Positions 1 through 7,439 are shown, counted from the first letter of the stretch. The stretch: DNA of 43,228 nucleotides from Bacteroidales bacterium (GCA_016282145.1 JAEEJZ010000075.1:1-43228); one strand, 5' to 3'. The notes: generated by a model from the letters alone, not told the origin. Numbers and translations: made by a program.

Positions 1-84
1 CAGTTGGTCAAAACAATTAGCCTTTTCCCCATCATATTTCACAGCCCACAGCCGCTTATCGTCAAGTATCTTATCAAACGTCAT
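1..84 (-). CDS. N-terminus of unknown protein (partial)
   Basis: An ATG at 84 opens a reading frame that runs leftward off the window; 28 codons are visible and begin MTFDKILDDKRLWAVKYDG. I do not recognise the family with confidence. The short soluble start without a signal peptide recalls small Bacteroidota cytoplasmic proteins, including some encoded by toxin-antitoxin type loci, but that is only an impression. The call rests mainly on a well-formed Bacteroidota promoter just upstream (box at 98-105) and on the palindrome over its -33 region, which suggests a self-regulated gene. The opposite-strand frame over the same bases has no comparable start signals. Confidence 0.5.
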   Translation of the reverse strand, partial: MTFDKILDDKRLWAVKYDGEKANCFDQL

Positions 85-97
85 AACAGTCTTTTTG

Positions 98-128
98 CAA
101 AGATAAAAACAATATTTGTATTGTACAA
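98..128 (-). promoter_or_regulatory. Bacteroidota-type promoter
   Basis: On the minus strand the bases at 105-98 read TATCTTTG, a perfect match to the TAnnTTTG -7 box. A TTG at 128-126 lies 20 bp upstream, as expected for the -33 element. The box ends 13 nt before the ATG at 84. Confidence 0.6.
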
Positions 129-140
129 CACAAGTGTTGT
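125..140. promoter_or_regulatory. Palindromic operator candidate
   Basis: The perfect inverted repeat ACAACAC-AA-GTGTTGT has 7-bp arms and a 2-bp spacer. It covers the -33 TTG of the leftward promoter, so a dimeric repressor bound here would block it. The symmetry is seen directly; the operator role is inferred. Confidence 0.45.
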
Positions 141-182
141 GTTCAACCCCGGTTTCTGTTGTTTAAATTGCATCAATTCTTC

Positions 183-212
183 GGTCGCATTTGGTCGCAT
201 TTGGTCGCATTT
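183..212. repeat. Three tandem 10-bp repeats
   Basis: GGTCGCATTT occurs three times head to tail without a mismatch (183-192, 193-202, 203-212). A period of 10 bp puts each copy on the same face of the helix, which is compatible with a protein-binding array. Slippage-prone microsatellite DNA is the plain alternative. Confidence 0.6.
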
Positions 213-272
213 TCCGTTCATTATTTGAATACACCGCTGGCAAAATTCAACCACTTGATAGACAAATAGTTA

Positions 273-303
273 GATAGCCACCAAGAATACACGATAGCCA
301 CCA
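273..303. repeat. Direct repeat of an 11-mer, 20 bp apart
   Basis: GATAGCCACCA occurs at 273-283 and again at 293-303, an exact repeat with a 20-bp period (two helical turns). It lies between the 10-mer array and the hairpin at 329-378. Function is unknown. Confidence 0.5.
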
Positions 304-328
304 GTTATTTAGCTCCCATCCGAGGCAC

Positions 329-378
329 AACAAGACTTTGTAACTTGCTACTTTTCAAGCACTTTACAAGGTCTTGTT
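329..378 (+). terminator. Strong hairpin, terminator-like
   Basis: The arms AACAAGACTTTGTAA (329-343) and TTACAAGGTCTTGTT (364-378) pair over 15 positions with one G-T wobble. An inner CTTG/CAAG pair (344-347 with 356-359) extends the stem. A T-rich tail follows on the plus strand, so it fits a rho-independent terminator read rightward. It may also act on leftward transcripts from the GH39 unit, although the U-run is poor in that direction. Confidence 0.5.
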
Positions 379-418
379 TATTATATTCCCCATTAAAGAT
401 AGAAGTACTTAAAGGCAA

Positions 419-647
419 TTACTCCAAGCTCCACTCATACACAGGCTGCACTGTTATTGTATGGCCGCCCCGCAGGATCTGTTCACTCTCGTGATCGGTG
501 AGAAGCAGCAGAGTGGGTCGCTATGATTGCTTGGAAATCGTCTGTGACGCCATCACCCTTGGCCCCGAATTTCTCATAGGTGGGATACTTCGGAGCGGCG
601 CACGAAAACGCGAATAACGGGCACGAAGCAAGAAACAGAATCTTATT
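419..647 (-). pseudogene. Remnant of a pectate-lyase-fold lipoprotein
   Basis: Translated leftward from about 647, one frame gives a lipoprotein-like signal (NKILFLASCPLFAFSCAAP) followed by YPTYEKFGAKGDGVTDDFQA. The FGAKGDGVTDD motif is the hallmark N-terminus of the pectate lyase superfamily 3 / GH28-like beta-helix. That frame stops near 490. A second frame then carries what looks like a protein C-terminus, with ESEQILRGGHTITVQPVYEW leading to a stop at 421-419. No start codon remains before the signal sequence. I read this as one gene, or two neighbours, that lost most of the middle by deletion and then shifted frame. The motif is seen directly; the history is inferred. It fits the pectin-related genes beside it. 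Confidence 0.6.
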
Positions 648-653
648 CCTGCG

Positions 654-2123
654 TTAGAATTCTAAGATAGCGATTGAATTATTGTTCAATTTGACACTCA
701 CGCTTCCGTCTTCGGAGGGGAAGAGAGGAATCTCGGTATAGTTATGCCTATAGTCGGTAAGATGGCTGAACACTACCTCGCCCGGAGTGTATCCCTTGAC
801 CGAGACTTTGACAGTTGCAATATTGCAGGTGTTGTTATCTCCGTTGTAACGAGTGAGCATCAGCACTGTTTTGCCGTTCTTTACAGATGCTACAGCATAG
901 ATGTCGCCATCTCCGCCCTCAAGAGCGCAATCACACTGATCCCCGCGGAGTTTACTCCAGGCATAGAAAGTATAATATGTAGGCATATGCCTCCTTGTCT
1001 GGGGATCGTAGAAACCGCAGAAGGAATCCACGTTTACGCGGAAATCATAAAACATCAGCATGTCTACCGGGGCGTCCTGCATCGCACACATAACGGCTCC
1101 CACGAAAGCGGCGCCCTTATTGTTAAGGCGGGTCTCAAAGTTATAGTATTCGTTTGAAGATTCAGAACCGATTTTTTTCAACTGCCAGTAATTCCACTCG
1201 GTCAGGAAAAGCTCGGCATCTTCATAACCGTACTGCTTCATCCAATCCCTGATCATATGGGCCTCCTGCACATAGAAAGCAGGTTCAACATCGTATTTAT
1301 GCCATGTAATGAAGTCGATAGGGACATCGTGGGCGCGCATATACTCGAAAAACTGAGGGAAATAGGGATAAGTCCTGTCTCTTCTAAGTATCCTGCAATA
1401 TGAGGGGCCGCCTATCTTCAGGTCCGGGAAACGCTTCTTCAGGTGTTTCGCTGCCACGGCGTAGAGTTTATGGAACTCTTCCAGGGTGCCGCCCCAGGTA
1501 CGGGGGTCGGTCTTCCATCGCTCTAAATCCTGGTCCAGATCGGCCTCGTTCCAAATCTCCCAGTAAAGGATGTTGTGGTGGAAGCCGTTTGCCCAGCCCT
1601 CGTTGTAGTGCATGATGACGTGCTCGCATATCCTTGCCCATTTCTTGTAATCCTTGGGAGGACAGATGTGGTATTTTGCTGCAGTCTGGCATTCGATGGT
1701 CTGGCCGAGCCTGTACATCACCTTGGCGCCGGAATCCAGCAATGTCTTGATGTAGGCATCGGTTTCGCGGAAATCATAGGAAGATTCCTTATCGGGATCC
1801 TTGCTGAAATCAGGGAATACGTCGGAAATATCTACAAGATGACTGCCGTAATAATCACCACAAGGAGAATCGTGGGTGCGGCTGAACGGGATGTTCAATA
1901 TGCGGAAGTCCTCCATCTGCTGCGAATCATCGCCTACGTTTGGACCGTTATTTACGGCATTCATGGGCTTGATAGGGCCCTTGATTACCGATGGATCTAC
2001 AGTAACATTCACCGCCTGGGAAGAAATATCGGGATGTACCTTCTGGGCGTGAATCTGCCAAGCACAGACCGCAAGGGTAAGAATGACGATGGATAATTTG
2101 TTGCTGTACATATTATTATGCAT
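654..2123 (-). CDS. Secreted GH39-like glycoside hydrolase
   Basis: A 489-residue protein with a signal peptide (about residues 1-26, ending IHA|QK) and a clan GH-A (beta/alpha)8 barrel most like GH39 beta-xylosidases and relatives. The probable acid/base is E193 in EIWNEAD and the probable nucleophile is E309 in LFLTEWNYW, after the strands where GH-A enzymes carry them. A small beta-sandwich appears to follow (about 390-489). It would act in the periplasm or at the surface on plant glycans; the true substrate cannot be read from sequence. The ATG at 2123 shares its A with the stop of the upstream truncated ORF (TAATG), so translation may be coupled; M5 at 2111 is an alternative start. The product looks intact even though both flanking genes are wrecks. 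Confidence 0.75.
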   Translation of the reverse strand: MHNNMYSNKLSIVILTLAVCAWQIHAQKVHPDISSQAVNVTVDPSVIKGPIKPMNAVNNGPNVGDDSQQMEDFRILNIPFSRTHDSPCGDYYGSHLVDISDVFPDFSKDPDKESSYDFRETDAYIKTLLDSGAKVMYRLGQTIECQTAAKYHICPPKDYKKWARICEHVIMHYNEGWANGFHHNILYWEIWNEADLDQDLERWKTDPRTWGGTLEEFHKLYAVAAKHLKKRFPDLKIGGPSYCRILRRDRTYPYFPQFFEYMRAHDVPIDFITWHKYDVEPAFYVQEAHMIRDWMKQYGYEDAELFLTEWNYWQLKKIGSESSNEYYNFETRLNNKGAAFVGAVMCAMQDAPVDMLMFYDFRVNVDSFCGFYDPQTRRHMPTYYTFYAWSKLRGDQCDCALEGGDGDIYAVASVKNGKTVLMLTRYNGDNNTCNIATVKVSVKGYTPGEVVFSHLTDYRHNYTEIPLFPSEDGSVSVKLNNNSIAILEF

Positions 2124-2302
2124 TATTTTATACCGTATTTACGTAGAATCTTGAGAATTGGCTTCTCGATGGATCGCTCCCAAATGGAATAGCCGTTGTC
2201 GTTGGGATGTATGCCGTCGGCGGTAGAGGATTCGCCGTTATTTTCCGGTGTGCAGGCGAATAGCAGGCCAAGGGCAGCGAACATTAAAACAAAGCGTTTC
2301 AT
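2123..2302 (-). pseudogene. Deletion scar: signal peptide joined to SGNH tail
   Basis: This short ORF encodes 59 residues. A lipoprotein signal (MKRFVLMFAALGLLFAC, C17 in an LFAC lipobox) runs straight into the last 38 residues of an SGNH esterase (NGESSTADGIHPNDNGY to the stop). The tail matches the end of the intact esterase at 2445-3527 with 4 changes in 38 residues. At DNA level the match is about 80% by eye, mostly third-position changes, in inverted orientation. The whole catalytic core with block I and II residues is missing; only the block V D-x-x-H part remains. It reads as an in-frame internal deletion in a former paralogue. Whether the mini-lipoprotein is still made is unknown. Confidence 0.7.
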
Positions 2303-2416
2303 CATCAAGAAGGTTATTAACACGCGAATATAATGATTTTTATGCAGGTCAAAAACAACCGAGGCACAAAACTCCGCGGATAGAGAAGTAGCAGAACAGT
2401 TCTCGAAAAAAAATCG

Positions 2417-2424
2417 TAAGTTTG
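2417..2424 (+). promoter_or_regulatory. -7 box of the SGNH esterase gene
   Basis: TAAGTTTG matches TAnnTTTG exactly. No good -33 TTG is seen at the expected distance. A transcript starting near 2430 would leave about 15 nt before the ATG at 2445 but only about 5 before the ATG at 2436, which favours the later start. Confidence 0.45.
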
Positions 2425-2444
2425 CGTATTCTATCATGGAAGCT

Positions 2445-3527
2445 ATGAAAAAGATACTCTTTGCATTCGTTTTGCTGCTTGTCGCAGCAGGCGTACAGGC
2501 CCGGGATTTTACCTGGAATGACGGTGTGGAAGCCTCCAGCCTCACGCTGGTGGGAAAAGCATTTGAAACCCCCAACCCCTATGACCGTATTGACACGGTC
2601 CGTTACAAGGGGTTTGACAAAGCGGAGAATACGATGTGCCGTCAGCCTGCCGGACTTGCCGTCCTGTTCCGGACGGACGCAACGGATATAGGCGTTTCAA
2701 TGGTATTCGGGGAAAGAAGCAGCACCAGTTACAGGTCATACCGCGGAGTTGACCTCTATATCATGAAAGACGGCCGCTGGACCTGGGCCGGAATGAACGA
2801 TTTTCCGGCCGATCACAATAACCCCAGCCTGATCCAGCGCGTCGTAAAACACATGGACGGATCGATGAAGGAGTGCATGCTTTACCTTCCCCTCCGTGCT
2901 GAAGTATTTTCCTGCAAAATCCACGTTCCCCAAGGTGCGACGATCGAAGCGATGGAGTCTCCTTTCCGCCACAAGATTGTCTTCCACGGCAGCAGTTTCA
3001 CGCACGGGGTCAGCTGCGGGCGCGCCGGAATGAGTTATCCGGTGCAGTTCATGCGCCGGACCGGCATGCAGATCATCCCGCTCGGATTCAGCGGCCATTG
3101 CAAGATGCAGCCCTATTTTGCCGATGTTCTGGAGGATATCGAAGCGGATGCTTACGTCTTCGACCCCTTCTCCAATCCGGGCATAAAGACAATCAAGGAG
3201 CGCCTGCTTCCCTTCATCGACAGGATGGTTACAGCCCATCCGGGCAAGCCCGTCATCATACAGCAGACCATCTACTGGGAGAAGGAGAACTTCGACACCG
3301 ATGCACACGCAGAGTTTACGGGGCGCCGTGCTGTGGCCGACAGCCTGATGAAGATTGCCTGCAAGAAGTATAAGGATGTCTATTTCATCGTCCCCGATGC
3401 CGCACTCCACAATGGCGAGTCCTCAACTGCCGATGGTACCCACCCCAACGACAACGGTTATTCGCTCTGGGAGCGCTCCATTGAGAAGCCCATCCTCAAG
3501 ATTCTACGCAGGTATGGCGTAAAATAA
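2445..3527 (+). CDS. Secreted SGNH/GDSL hydrolase (GxDLY type)
   Basis: A 360-residue secreted esterase-like protein, counted from the ATG at 2445 (MKKILFAF...); an ATG at 2436 adds three residues. After the signal peptide comes an N-terminal beta domain with the RGVDLYI signature of the GxDLY module found before SGNH domains. The SGNH domain follows: block I FHGSSFTHG (nucleophile Ser), block II glycine in SGHCKMQP, and block V DGTHPNDNGY with the Asp/His pair. Family members deacylate carbohydrates or other esters; here the neighbours suggest plant-glycan deacetylation. It ends 14 bp before the convergent GH105 gene. Its last 117 nt are duplicated in inverted orientation at 2123-2240. Confidence 0.75.
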   Translation: MKKILFAFVLLLVAAGVQARDFTWNDGVEASSLTLVGKAFETPNPYDRIDTVRYKGFDKAENTMCRQPAGLAVLFRTDATDIGVSMVFGERSSTSYRSYRGVDLYIMKDGRWTWAGMNDFPADHNNPSLIQRVVKHMDGSMKECMLYLPLRAEVFSCKIHVPQGATIEAMESPFRHKIVFHGSSFTHGVSCGRAGMSYPVQFMRRTGMQIIPLGFSGHCKMQPYFADVLEDIEADAYVFDPFSNPGIKTIKERLLPFIDRMVTAHPGKPVIIQQTIYWEKENFDTDAHAEFTGRRAVADSLMKIACKKYKDVYFIVPDAALHNGESSTADGTHPNDNGYSLWERSIEKPILKILRRYGVK

Positions 3528-3541
3528 GGATTGCCTGGTAA

Positions 3542-4756
3542 TTATTTCAGCAGCGTGCTGCAAAGCCACATCATGGCCATCTGCCCGTGAGGATCACCGT
3601 TGGAGCGGGGACGGTCCATATAATGCTCGCGGCTGTTCTTTTGGCCGGTCCCGATGCATACTTCCGCAAGGTTGGCATGTTCATCCAACAGCCCGCACAA
3701 AGATATCCAGGCCTTACGGGCTGCAGGACCGTATGTAGCCTCGTCCAACAGGCCAAGCCGTATTCCTTCAACAAAGGAATAGGCAAACATGGCCGTGCAG
3801 GAAGACTCGTCCCAAAACTCCGGATCGTCAATCACCTGCCCCCACATGCCGTTTTCGTGCTGATATTTCAGAAGCGTAGGCATCATTTTCAGATAAGCTT
3901 TCGTCAGGGCAGGCCGATATTCACTGTCTTTCGGGAGATAGCTTAGAAGCATCGGCAGGCCTGCCGCCATCCAGCCATTTCCACGTCCCCAGAAAAAAGG
4001 AGCCTCGGGAGCATGATAGAACAGGCCATTATCCCGCTGGAGGCTATCCATATACATTTTCATCTCACGGGCTGCCCGGTCGATATACTTGCGGTCTCCG
4101 GTGGCCCGGTAAGCCTGGGCCTGAAGGACCGTAATCATGTACATGTCATCAATCCACAGGCGCGTCTGCGGAGAATAACCGTCTGCCAGGTATTCCCGCT
4201 GACGCTCGATGGGGAAATTTCCATTGCCCCCCACCTTCTGGCCAGGCTCCCCGGTGGGGTCTTCCCACTGATGGTCCGCATACCTAAGTCCCAGTTCCAA
4301 CGCCCGCTTGTCTCCATTCATCAGATAAATCTCAAGCGGAATGGCCCCGAAGATGGAGTAATCTACGTGATTGTCGCGATTGCGCTTTGACGCTCTCTCT
4401 CCATAGAACGGTTCAAAAAAATCAATCAACCGTTTCTCCAATTCCTTGTTGTGGGAACGGTGGGCAAACTCGATGGCGTTGACCCACAGGCTTACCACGG
4501 AATAATTCATTGCCTTGCCACGTTCATAATTATATGGGGCCCTATATCCGGGAAGATTGTTTCCATAGTCAATAGGATCGGAGGCCAGCAATTGCTCCGC
4601 TACACGGTTTCCTATGGTTTCCACGCTGATGTCTTTGGGGAGATCTTTAAAGTTCCGCAGTGCGAGTTGCGTTCCGCAGGAAGCGCAGAGCAACGCTGCA
4701 CCCAGGATGCCAACGACAGCAAAAATACCCCATATGACTATCCTATTCTTTTTCAT
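3542..4756 (-). CDS. GH105 unsaturated galacturonyl/rhamnogalacturonyl hydrolase
   Basis: A 404-residue (alpha/alpha)6-barrel protein of the GH105 (YteR/YesR) type. The N-terminus is hydrophobic with cysteines at 24 and 27 (LLCASCG), so it is probably lipid-anchored. Family landmarks visible are VDYSIFGAIPLEIY (131-144), RLWIDDMYM with the candidate catalytic Asp at 203/204, FWGRGNGWM (255-263) and a C-terminal GDPHGQ. GH105 enzymes hydrate the unsaturated uronic acid left at the non-reducing end by polysaccharide lyases, the last step of pectin breakdown. The length is normal. Together with the pectate-lyase remnant and the GH78 gene in this window it supports a pectin/rhamnogalacturonan theme. 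Confidence 0.85.
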   Translation of the reverse strand: MKKNRIVIWGIFAVVGILGAALLCASCGTQLALRNFKDLPKDISVETIGNRVAEQLLASDPIDYGNNLPGYRAPYNYERGKAMNYSVVSLWVNAIEFAHRSHNKELEKRLIDFFEPFYGERASKRNRDNHVDYSIFGAIPLEIYLMNGDKRALELGLRYADHQWEDPTGEPGQKVGGNGNFPIERQREYLADGYSPQTRLWIDDMYMITVLQAQAYRATGDRKYIDRAAREMKMYMDSLQRDNGLFYHAPEAPFFWGRGNGWMAAGLPMLLSYLPKDSEYRPALTKAYLKMMPTLLKYQHENGMWGQVIDDPEFWDESSCTAMFAYSFVEGIRLGLLDEATYGPAARKAWISLCGLLDEHANLAEVCIGTGQKNSREHYMDRPRSNGDPHGQMAMMWLCSTLLK

Positions 4757-4816
4757 ATCCTTCTTTTTTAAAAGACCTGAATCATCTTGCGAGCTGCAGC
4801 AGCAGAAATATCCCTG

Positions 4817-5566
4817 CTATTCCATAACGTACACCGGGCGGATGGGGAAGCCATAGCAGCGGCTGTTGCTCCAGATGCCGGCGCCTTCGTCGTTGATATC
4901 GATGCCGAGGTTGAAGGCTCCGTCCGGGCCGCCGGTGGCGCCTTTCGAGAGGGTTGAAGTCCAGAAGAAGCCACGAATACCGGCGAATTCAGACTTATTC
5001 CCGTTCATCAGGCCCGTGTAGGGCAGAAAGATGCTGTTACCTGTGGCTTTCTGGGTGACTTTTGCACCGTACACACCCCCGGACTGGGCATGGAAATCCC
5101 AAGTATATCTTGACGTATTGGAAAGCGTGGCAATGAGCGCGATAGCCTCTTTCTCGGTAGGCATGCGCCATTTACCACCCAGTTTCTTGGCGACGATATC
5201 ATCTTCGACCTGAAGGGCCTTGAAGCCGTCAGGTGTCCCTTCCCCGCCCCACCAGCTGATTTCGTCAGCCAGGCAATATTTCATGAATTTCGTCCCGTCC
5301 GAATTACTGTACGGATAACTCTTCCACAGATATTCGGTCTTGCGAATGGTGCTTCCCCAGGCGTAGAAATATCCGGCTTCCTGCTCCGCCGTGGCGCCCA
5401 GATTGAACGAGGCCCACTTGATGGTCTTACCATCGACCCTGATGCCAAGGTCTATGGCAATCGGAGTGACGATGTCACCGTCAGGGAGGTCATAACTCTC
5501 CTTCCCGCAGGAGGATATGCTGAGCGTCAGAACGACAGCAAGGGAGAAAAAAAATAACTTTTTCAT
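4817..5566 (-). CDS. FISUMP-like lipoprotein
   Basis: A 249-residue protein read from the ATG at 5566, where MKKLFFFSLA... gives a clean lipoprotein signal with C20 in SISSC; an in-frame upstream ATG at 5632 would bury that signal. The body has the pattern of Bacteroidales FISUMP / formylglycine-generating-enzyme-like secreted proteins: DLGIRVDGKTIKWASFNLGA, GYFYAWGST, KLGGKWRMPTEKE, GNSIFLPYTG and a final CYGFPIRPVY. These proteins share a C-type-lectin-like or sulfatase-modifying-factor fold; their roles are mostly unknown and no catalytic residue can be assigned. It stands 60 bp upstream of the GH105 gene in the same direction, so co-transcription is possible. Confidence 0.65.
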   Translation of the reverse strand: MKKLFFFSLAVVLTLSISSCGKESYDLPDGDIVTPIAIDLGIRVDGKTIKWASFNLGATAEQEAGYFYAWGSTIRKTEYLWKSYPYSNSDGTKFMKYCLADEISWWGGEGTPDGFKALQVEDDIVAKKLGGKWRMPTEKEAIALIATLSNTSRYTWDFHAQSGGVYGAKVTQKATGNSIFLPYTGLMNGNKSEFAGIRGFFWTSTLSKGATGGPDGAFNLGIDINDEGAGIWSNSRCYGFPIRPVYVME

Positions 5567-5596
5567 ATTCCGTTGCTTTAATTTTGACGCAAGATA

Positions 5597-5629
5597 ATGA
5601 TTTTCTGCTGAATCCTCGATAAAAATCAT
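5597..5629. repeat. Inverted repeat after the sigma cassette
   Basis: ATGATTTT (5597-5604) and AAAATCAT (5622-5629) are perfect arms around a 17-nt loop. It lies between the last gene of the sigma cassette and the FISUMP-like gene. It could be a weak terminator or an operator; the A/T-rich stem is not strong. Confidence 0.25.
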
Positions 5630-5657
5630 CATCGTTCATCGTATCATAGAAAAAATT

Positions 5658-6362
5658 TTACCTTTCCCGATAATCCGCCTCCCAGTCATAATCAATCTCC
5701 CGGTCAGGCCGGTCAGGCCACTCATTCAAACCAGGATCAAACTCCGTGAACGGGCACAGCAATTCCGTTGCGGTCATCTCCTCAATAATTTCCTGCACAT
5801 ACGACGGCAGCCTTGGGAACAGATCATAGCAAATCCGACGCTCAAGCCAATTGACGCTGCGGCTGTAATCCCAAATCCCTTTCCCCGGCTGCATTCCCCC
5901 TGCCGGAATCACGAAGCCGACAGACTTCCATCCCAGGTCGCTACGCGTCTTCTTGCAAATAGCGACGAACCATCCGCCCCAATACGGCCCCAAAACAATA
6001 TCCACGGCCTTTTTCGGCTTCTCGGAAGCCCACTTGGCACAAAGCTGCAGCACCGGGGTCAGTGCCCCTCCCTCAGCCCATTCGCCCACCCGCGCCATCA
6101 TCCAAAACGGCTCCGCCCTCAGGGAATCCGCACCTTTCCACACACCGGACTCATACCACACCGCCGGATCAATCTGCCCGTCGCATCGTTTCGGAAGTCC
6201 CAGCGCCGGTTGTTTCCGCGACGCTTTCGCCTGAATGAGGGCCGGCGGCAAAAGCTCCTGGGCCGCAGCAGAATAAACTGAGGTCAGGGCAAGCACGACG
6301 CTTGTAATCAAAGAAATTCCTGATATCCTAGCGTTTTGAAACGGCAGCGGCATATTCCGCAT
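5658..6362 (-). CDS. Unknown secreted protein, end of sigma cassette
   Basis: A 234-residue protein from the ATG at 6362, preceded by AGAAG at Shine-Dalgarno distance; the ATG at 6353 is the alternative. Both starts lie inside the end of the upstream gene, an overlap of 26-35 nt. A signal peptide is clear (SLITSVVLALTSVYSAAAQ). The mature part is rich in tryptophan (PAVWYESGVWKGAD, GPYWGGWFVA, GIWDYSRSVNWLERR) and has an acidic, proline-rich tail (PDRPDREIDYDWEADYRER). I do not recognise the family. Position places it last in the UGSC / ECF sigma transcription unit, so an envelope role controlled with it is likely, but this is inference. Confidence 0.6.
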   Translation of the reverse strand: MRNMPLPFQNARISGISLITSVVLALTSVYSAAAQELLPPALIQAKASRKQPALGLPKRCDGQIDPAVWYESGVWKGADSLRAEPFWMMARVGEWAEGGALTPVLQLCAKWASEKPKKAVDIVLGPYWGGWFVAICKKTRSDLGWKSVGFVIPAGGMQPGKGIWDYSRSVNWLERRICYDLFPRLPSYVQEIIEEMTATELLCPFTEFDPGLNEWPDRPDREIDYDWEADYRER

Positions 6363-6708
6363 CGTACATCTTCTGAATCTGTGAAGGGCTGAGAATCCTG
6401 CGGAACTCATGGTAATACCTTTTGCGGAGTTCCAGTAGTTTCGAGCTTTTCTCGAAATCGCTGAGAATCTTCGCCTCGGTATCTTTTTCCGCATCACCGC
6501 TCTGCTGTTGTACCGCAGACATGATGACCGCACTTTCCTTTTTGTAATTCTGGTACAAGCTGATGAAAGCATCCTTTTCCGATTCCGGGACCTGGATGGT
6601 TTCGGCTATGCGTACGGCGGCCATATGGATCATCTTCTGCCGCTGGCTGGGCTGCGCATAGACACTTATGCCTAAAAAGATGAGAGCAAGTATTACCCAA
6701 GGTTTCAT
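6328..6708 (-). CDS. Spy/CpxP-like periplasmic protein
   Basis: A 126-residue protein with a signal peptide (MKPWVILALIFLGISVYAQ). The mature part is almost wholly helical and charged, with a predicted pattern of long amphipathic helices and an ILSPSQIQKMYDAE segment like the LTxxQ-type turn of Spy/CpxP chaperones. In Bacteroidota such proteins are often found next to ECF sigma and anti-sigma genes and are thought to sense or buffer envelope protein stress. It starts 3 nt after the stop of the small membrane protein and overlaps the next gene. The family call rests on pattern and context, not on a decisive motif. Confidence 0.6.
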   Translation of the reverse strand: MKPWVILALIFLGISVYAQPSQRQKMIHMAAVRIAETIQVPESEKDAFISLYQNYKKESAVIMSAVQQQSGDAEKDTEAKILSDFEKSSKLLELRKRYYHEFRRILSPSQIQKMYDAEYAAAVSKR

Positions 6709-6711
6709 ATT

Positions 6712-6957
6712 CTACTGGTTTATTTCATAGAAAATATCAATACGGGACATTTCGACCTGGAGAGCAAGATATTTCTCTTCTTCCTGAACACGTTCCGCCG
6801 TCCTGACGGCGAGCACGCTTCCGCTCACAAGGACGATCAGGGCAATGCCAAGCAATGCCGCCCTTCTACGTCTCCTGATGCGGGACACTTCGGCCAATGT
6901 CCTTTGCATACTCTTATCGAAGTATCCTTCCGGAACAACCAATTTCATATCACTCAT
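6712..6957 (-). CDS. Small membrane protein, probable anti-sigma
   Basis: This 81-residue protein has a short N-terminal cytoplasmic part, an arginine cluster (RIRRRRR), one membrane helix (AALLGIALIVLVSGSVLAV, about residues 34-52) and a short charged periplasmic tail. Its start overlaps the sigma gene stop as ATGA (6957-6954). A single-span protein translationally coupled to an ECF sigma factor is the usual setting of an anti-sigma factor. It lacks room for a standard zinc anti-sigma domain and has no cysteines, so the sigma-binding mode would have to be unusual or the role different. Confidence 0.6.
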   Translation of the reverse strand: MSDMKLVVPEGYFDKSMQRTLAEVSRIRRRRRAALLGIALIVLVSGSVLAVRTAERVQEEEKYLALQVEMSRIDIFYEINQ

Positions 6958-7439
6958 TTGTTTATCTCCTTTTCTATCTTTTTTCTTGCTTCGTGGTAAC
7001 TTACCATCAATGTATTCTTGCTTGAGCCTGTGATTTTCGCGATGGAGTCATAATCCATATCATCATAATATCTGAGACAGAAGACCTCACGCTGCAGCGG
7101 TGTCATTCCCGTGAGAGCGCCGGATATTATCTGATACACACTATTGTCTGAAACGGGGTCAGCATCGGCAATTATCGCTAACGGAAGAGTCTCCATCCGC
7201 GCATTATCCCTGTGTCTTTTGAAATACCGTCTGATTTCATTTGTTGCAATCGCATACAGCCAGCTTTTCAGCGCATCCTTTTCCCTGAGTTGCCATAGCC
7301 TCTTATATGCCTTGATGAAAACCTCCTGAAGGATATCTTCCGCATCCTCATGGCTCAAAACGACTTTACGTATGTACCAGTAAAGAGGCTGCTGGTACAT
7401 ACGCACTATTTCATTGAAGCTGAGTCCCGAGATGCTCAT
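6954..7439 (-). CDS. ECF-family RNA polymerase sigma factor
   Basis: A 161-residue sigma-70 family protein of the ECF group. Region 2 is seen in DAEDILQEVFIKAYKRLWQL and the following SWLYAIATNEIRRYFKR. Region 4 with the helix-turn-helix is MTPLQREVFCLRYYDDMDYDSIAKITGSS followed by a recognition helix. There is no region 1.1 or 3. It would direct RNA polymerase to a small regulon, probably including this cassette. The ATG at 7439 is only 4 nt beyond the stop of the UGSC gene, so the two are almost certainly co-translated; the downstream small membrane protein overlaps it by 4 nt. Target promoters cannot be read from the window. Confidence 0.9.
   Translation of the reverse strand: MSISGLSFNEIVRMYQQPLYWYIRKVVLSHEDAEDILQEVFIKAYKRLWQLREKDALKSWLYAIATNEIRRYFKRHRDNARMETLPLAIIADADPVSDNSVYQIISGALTGMTPLQREVFCLRYYDDMDYDSIAKITGSSKNTLMVSYHEARKKIEKEINK

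Noticed and set aside
183..212. CRISPR-like array
   Set aside because: The repeats are 10 bp, directly adjacent and without spacers, and no cas gene is present.
4..228. 74-codon open frame on the plus strand at the left edge
   Set aside because: It runs through the tandem 10-mers and the leftward promoter, has no start signals, and competes with a better supported minus-strand gene start at 84.
2303..2575. Longer form of the truncated lipoprotein reaching into the SGNH gene
   Set aside because: The added part is antisense to the esterase start and would place the signal peptide in the middle of the protein.
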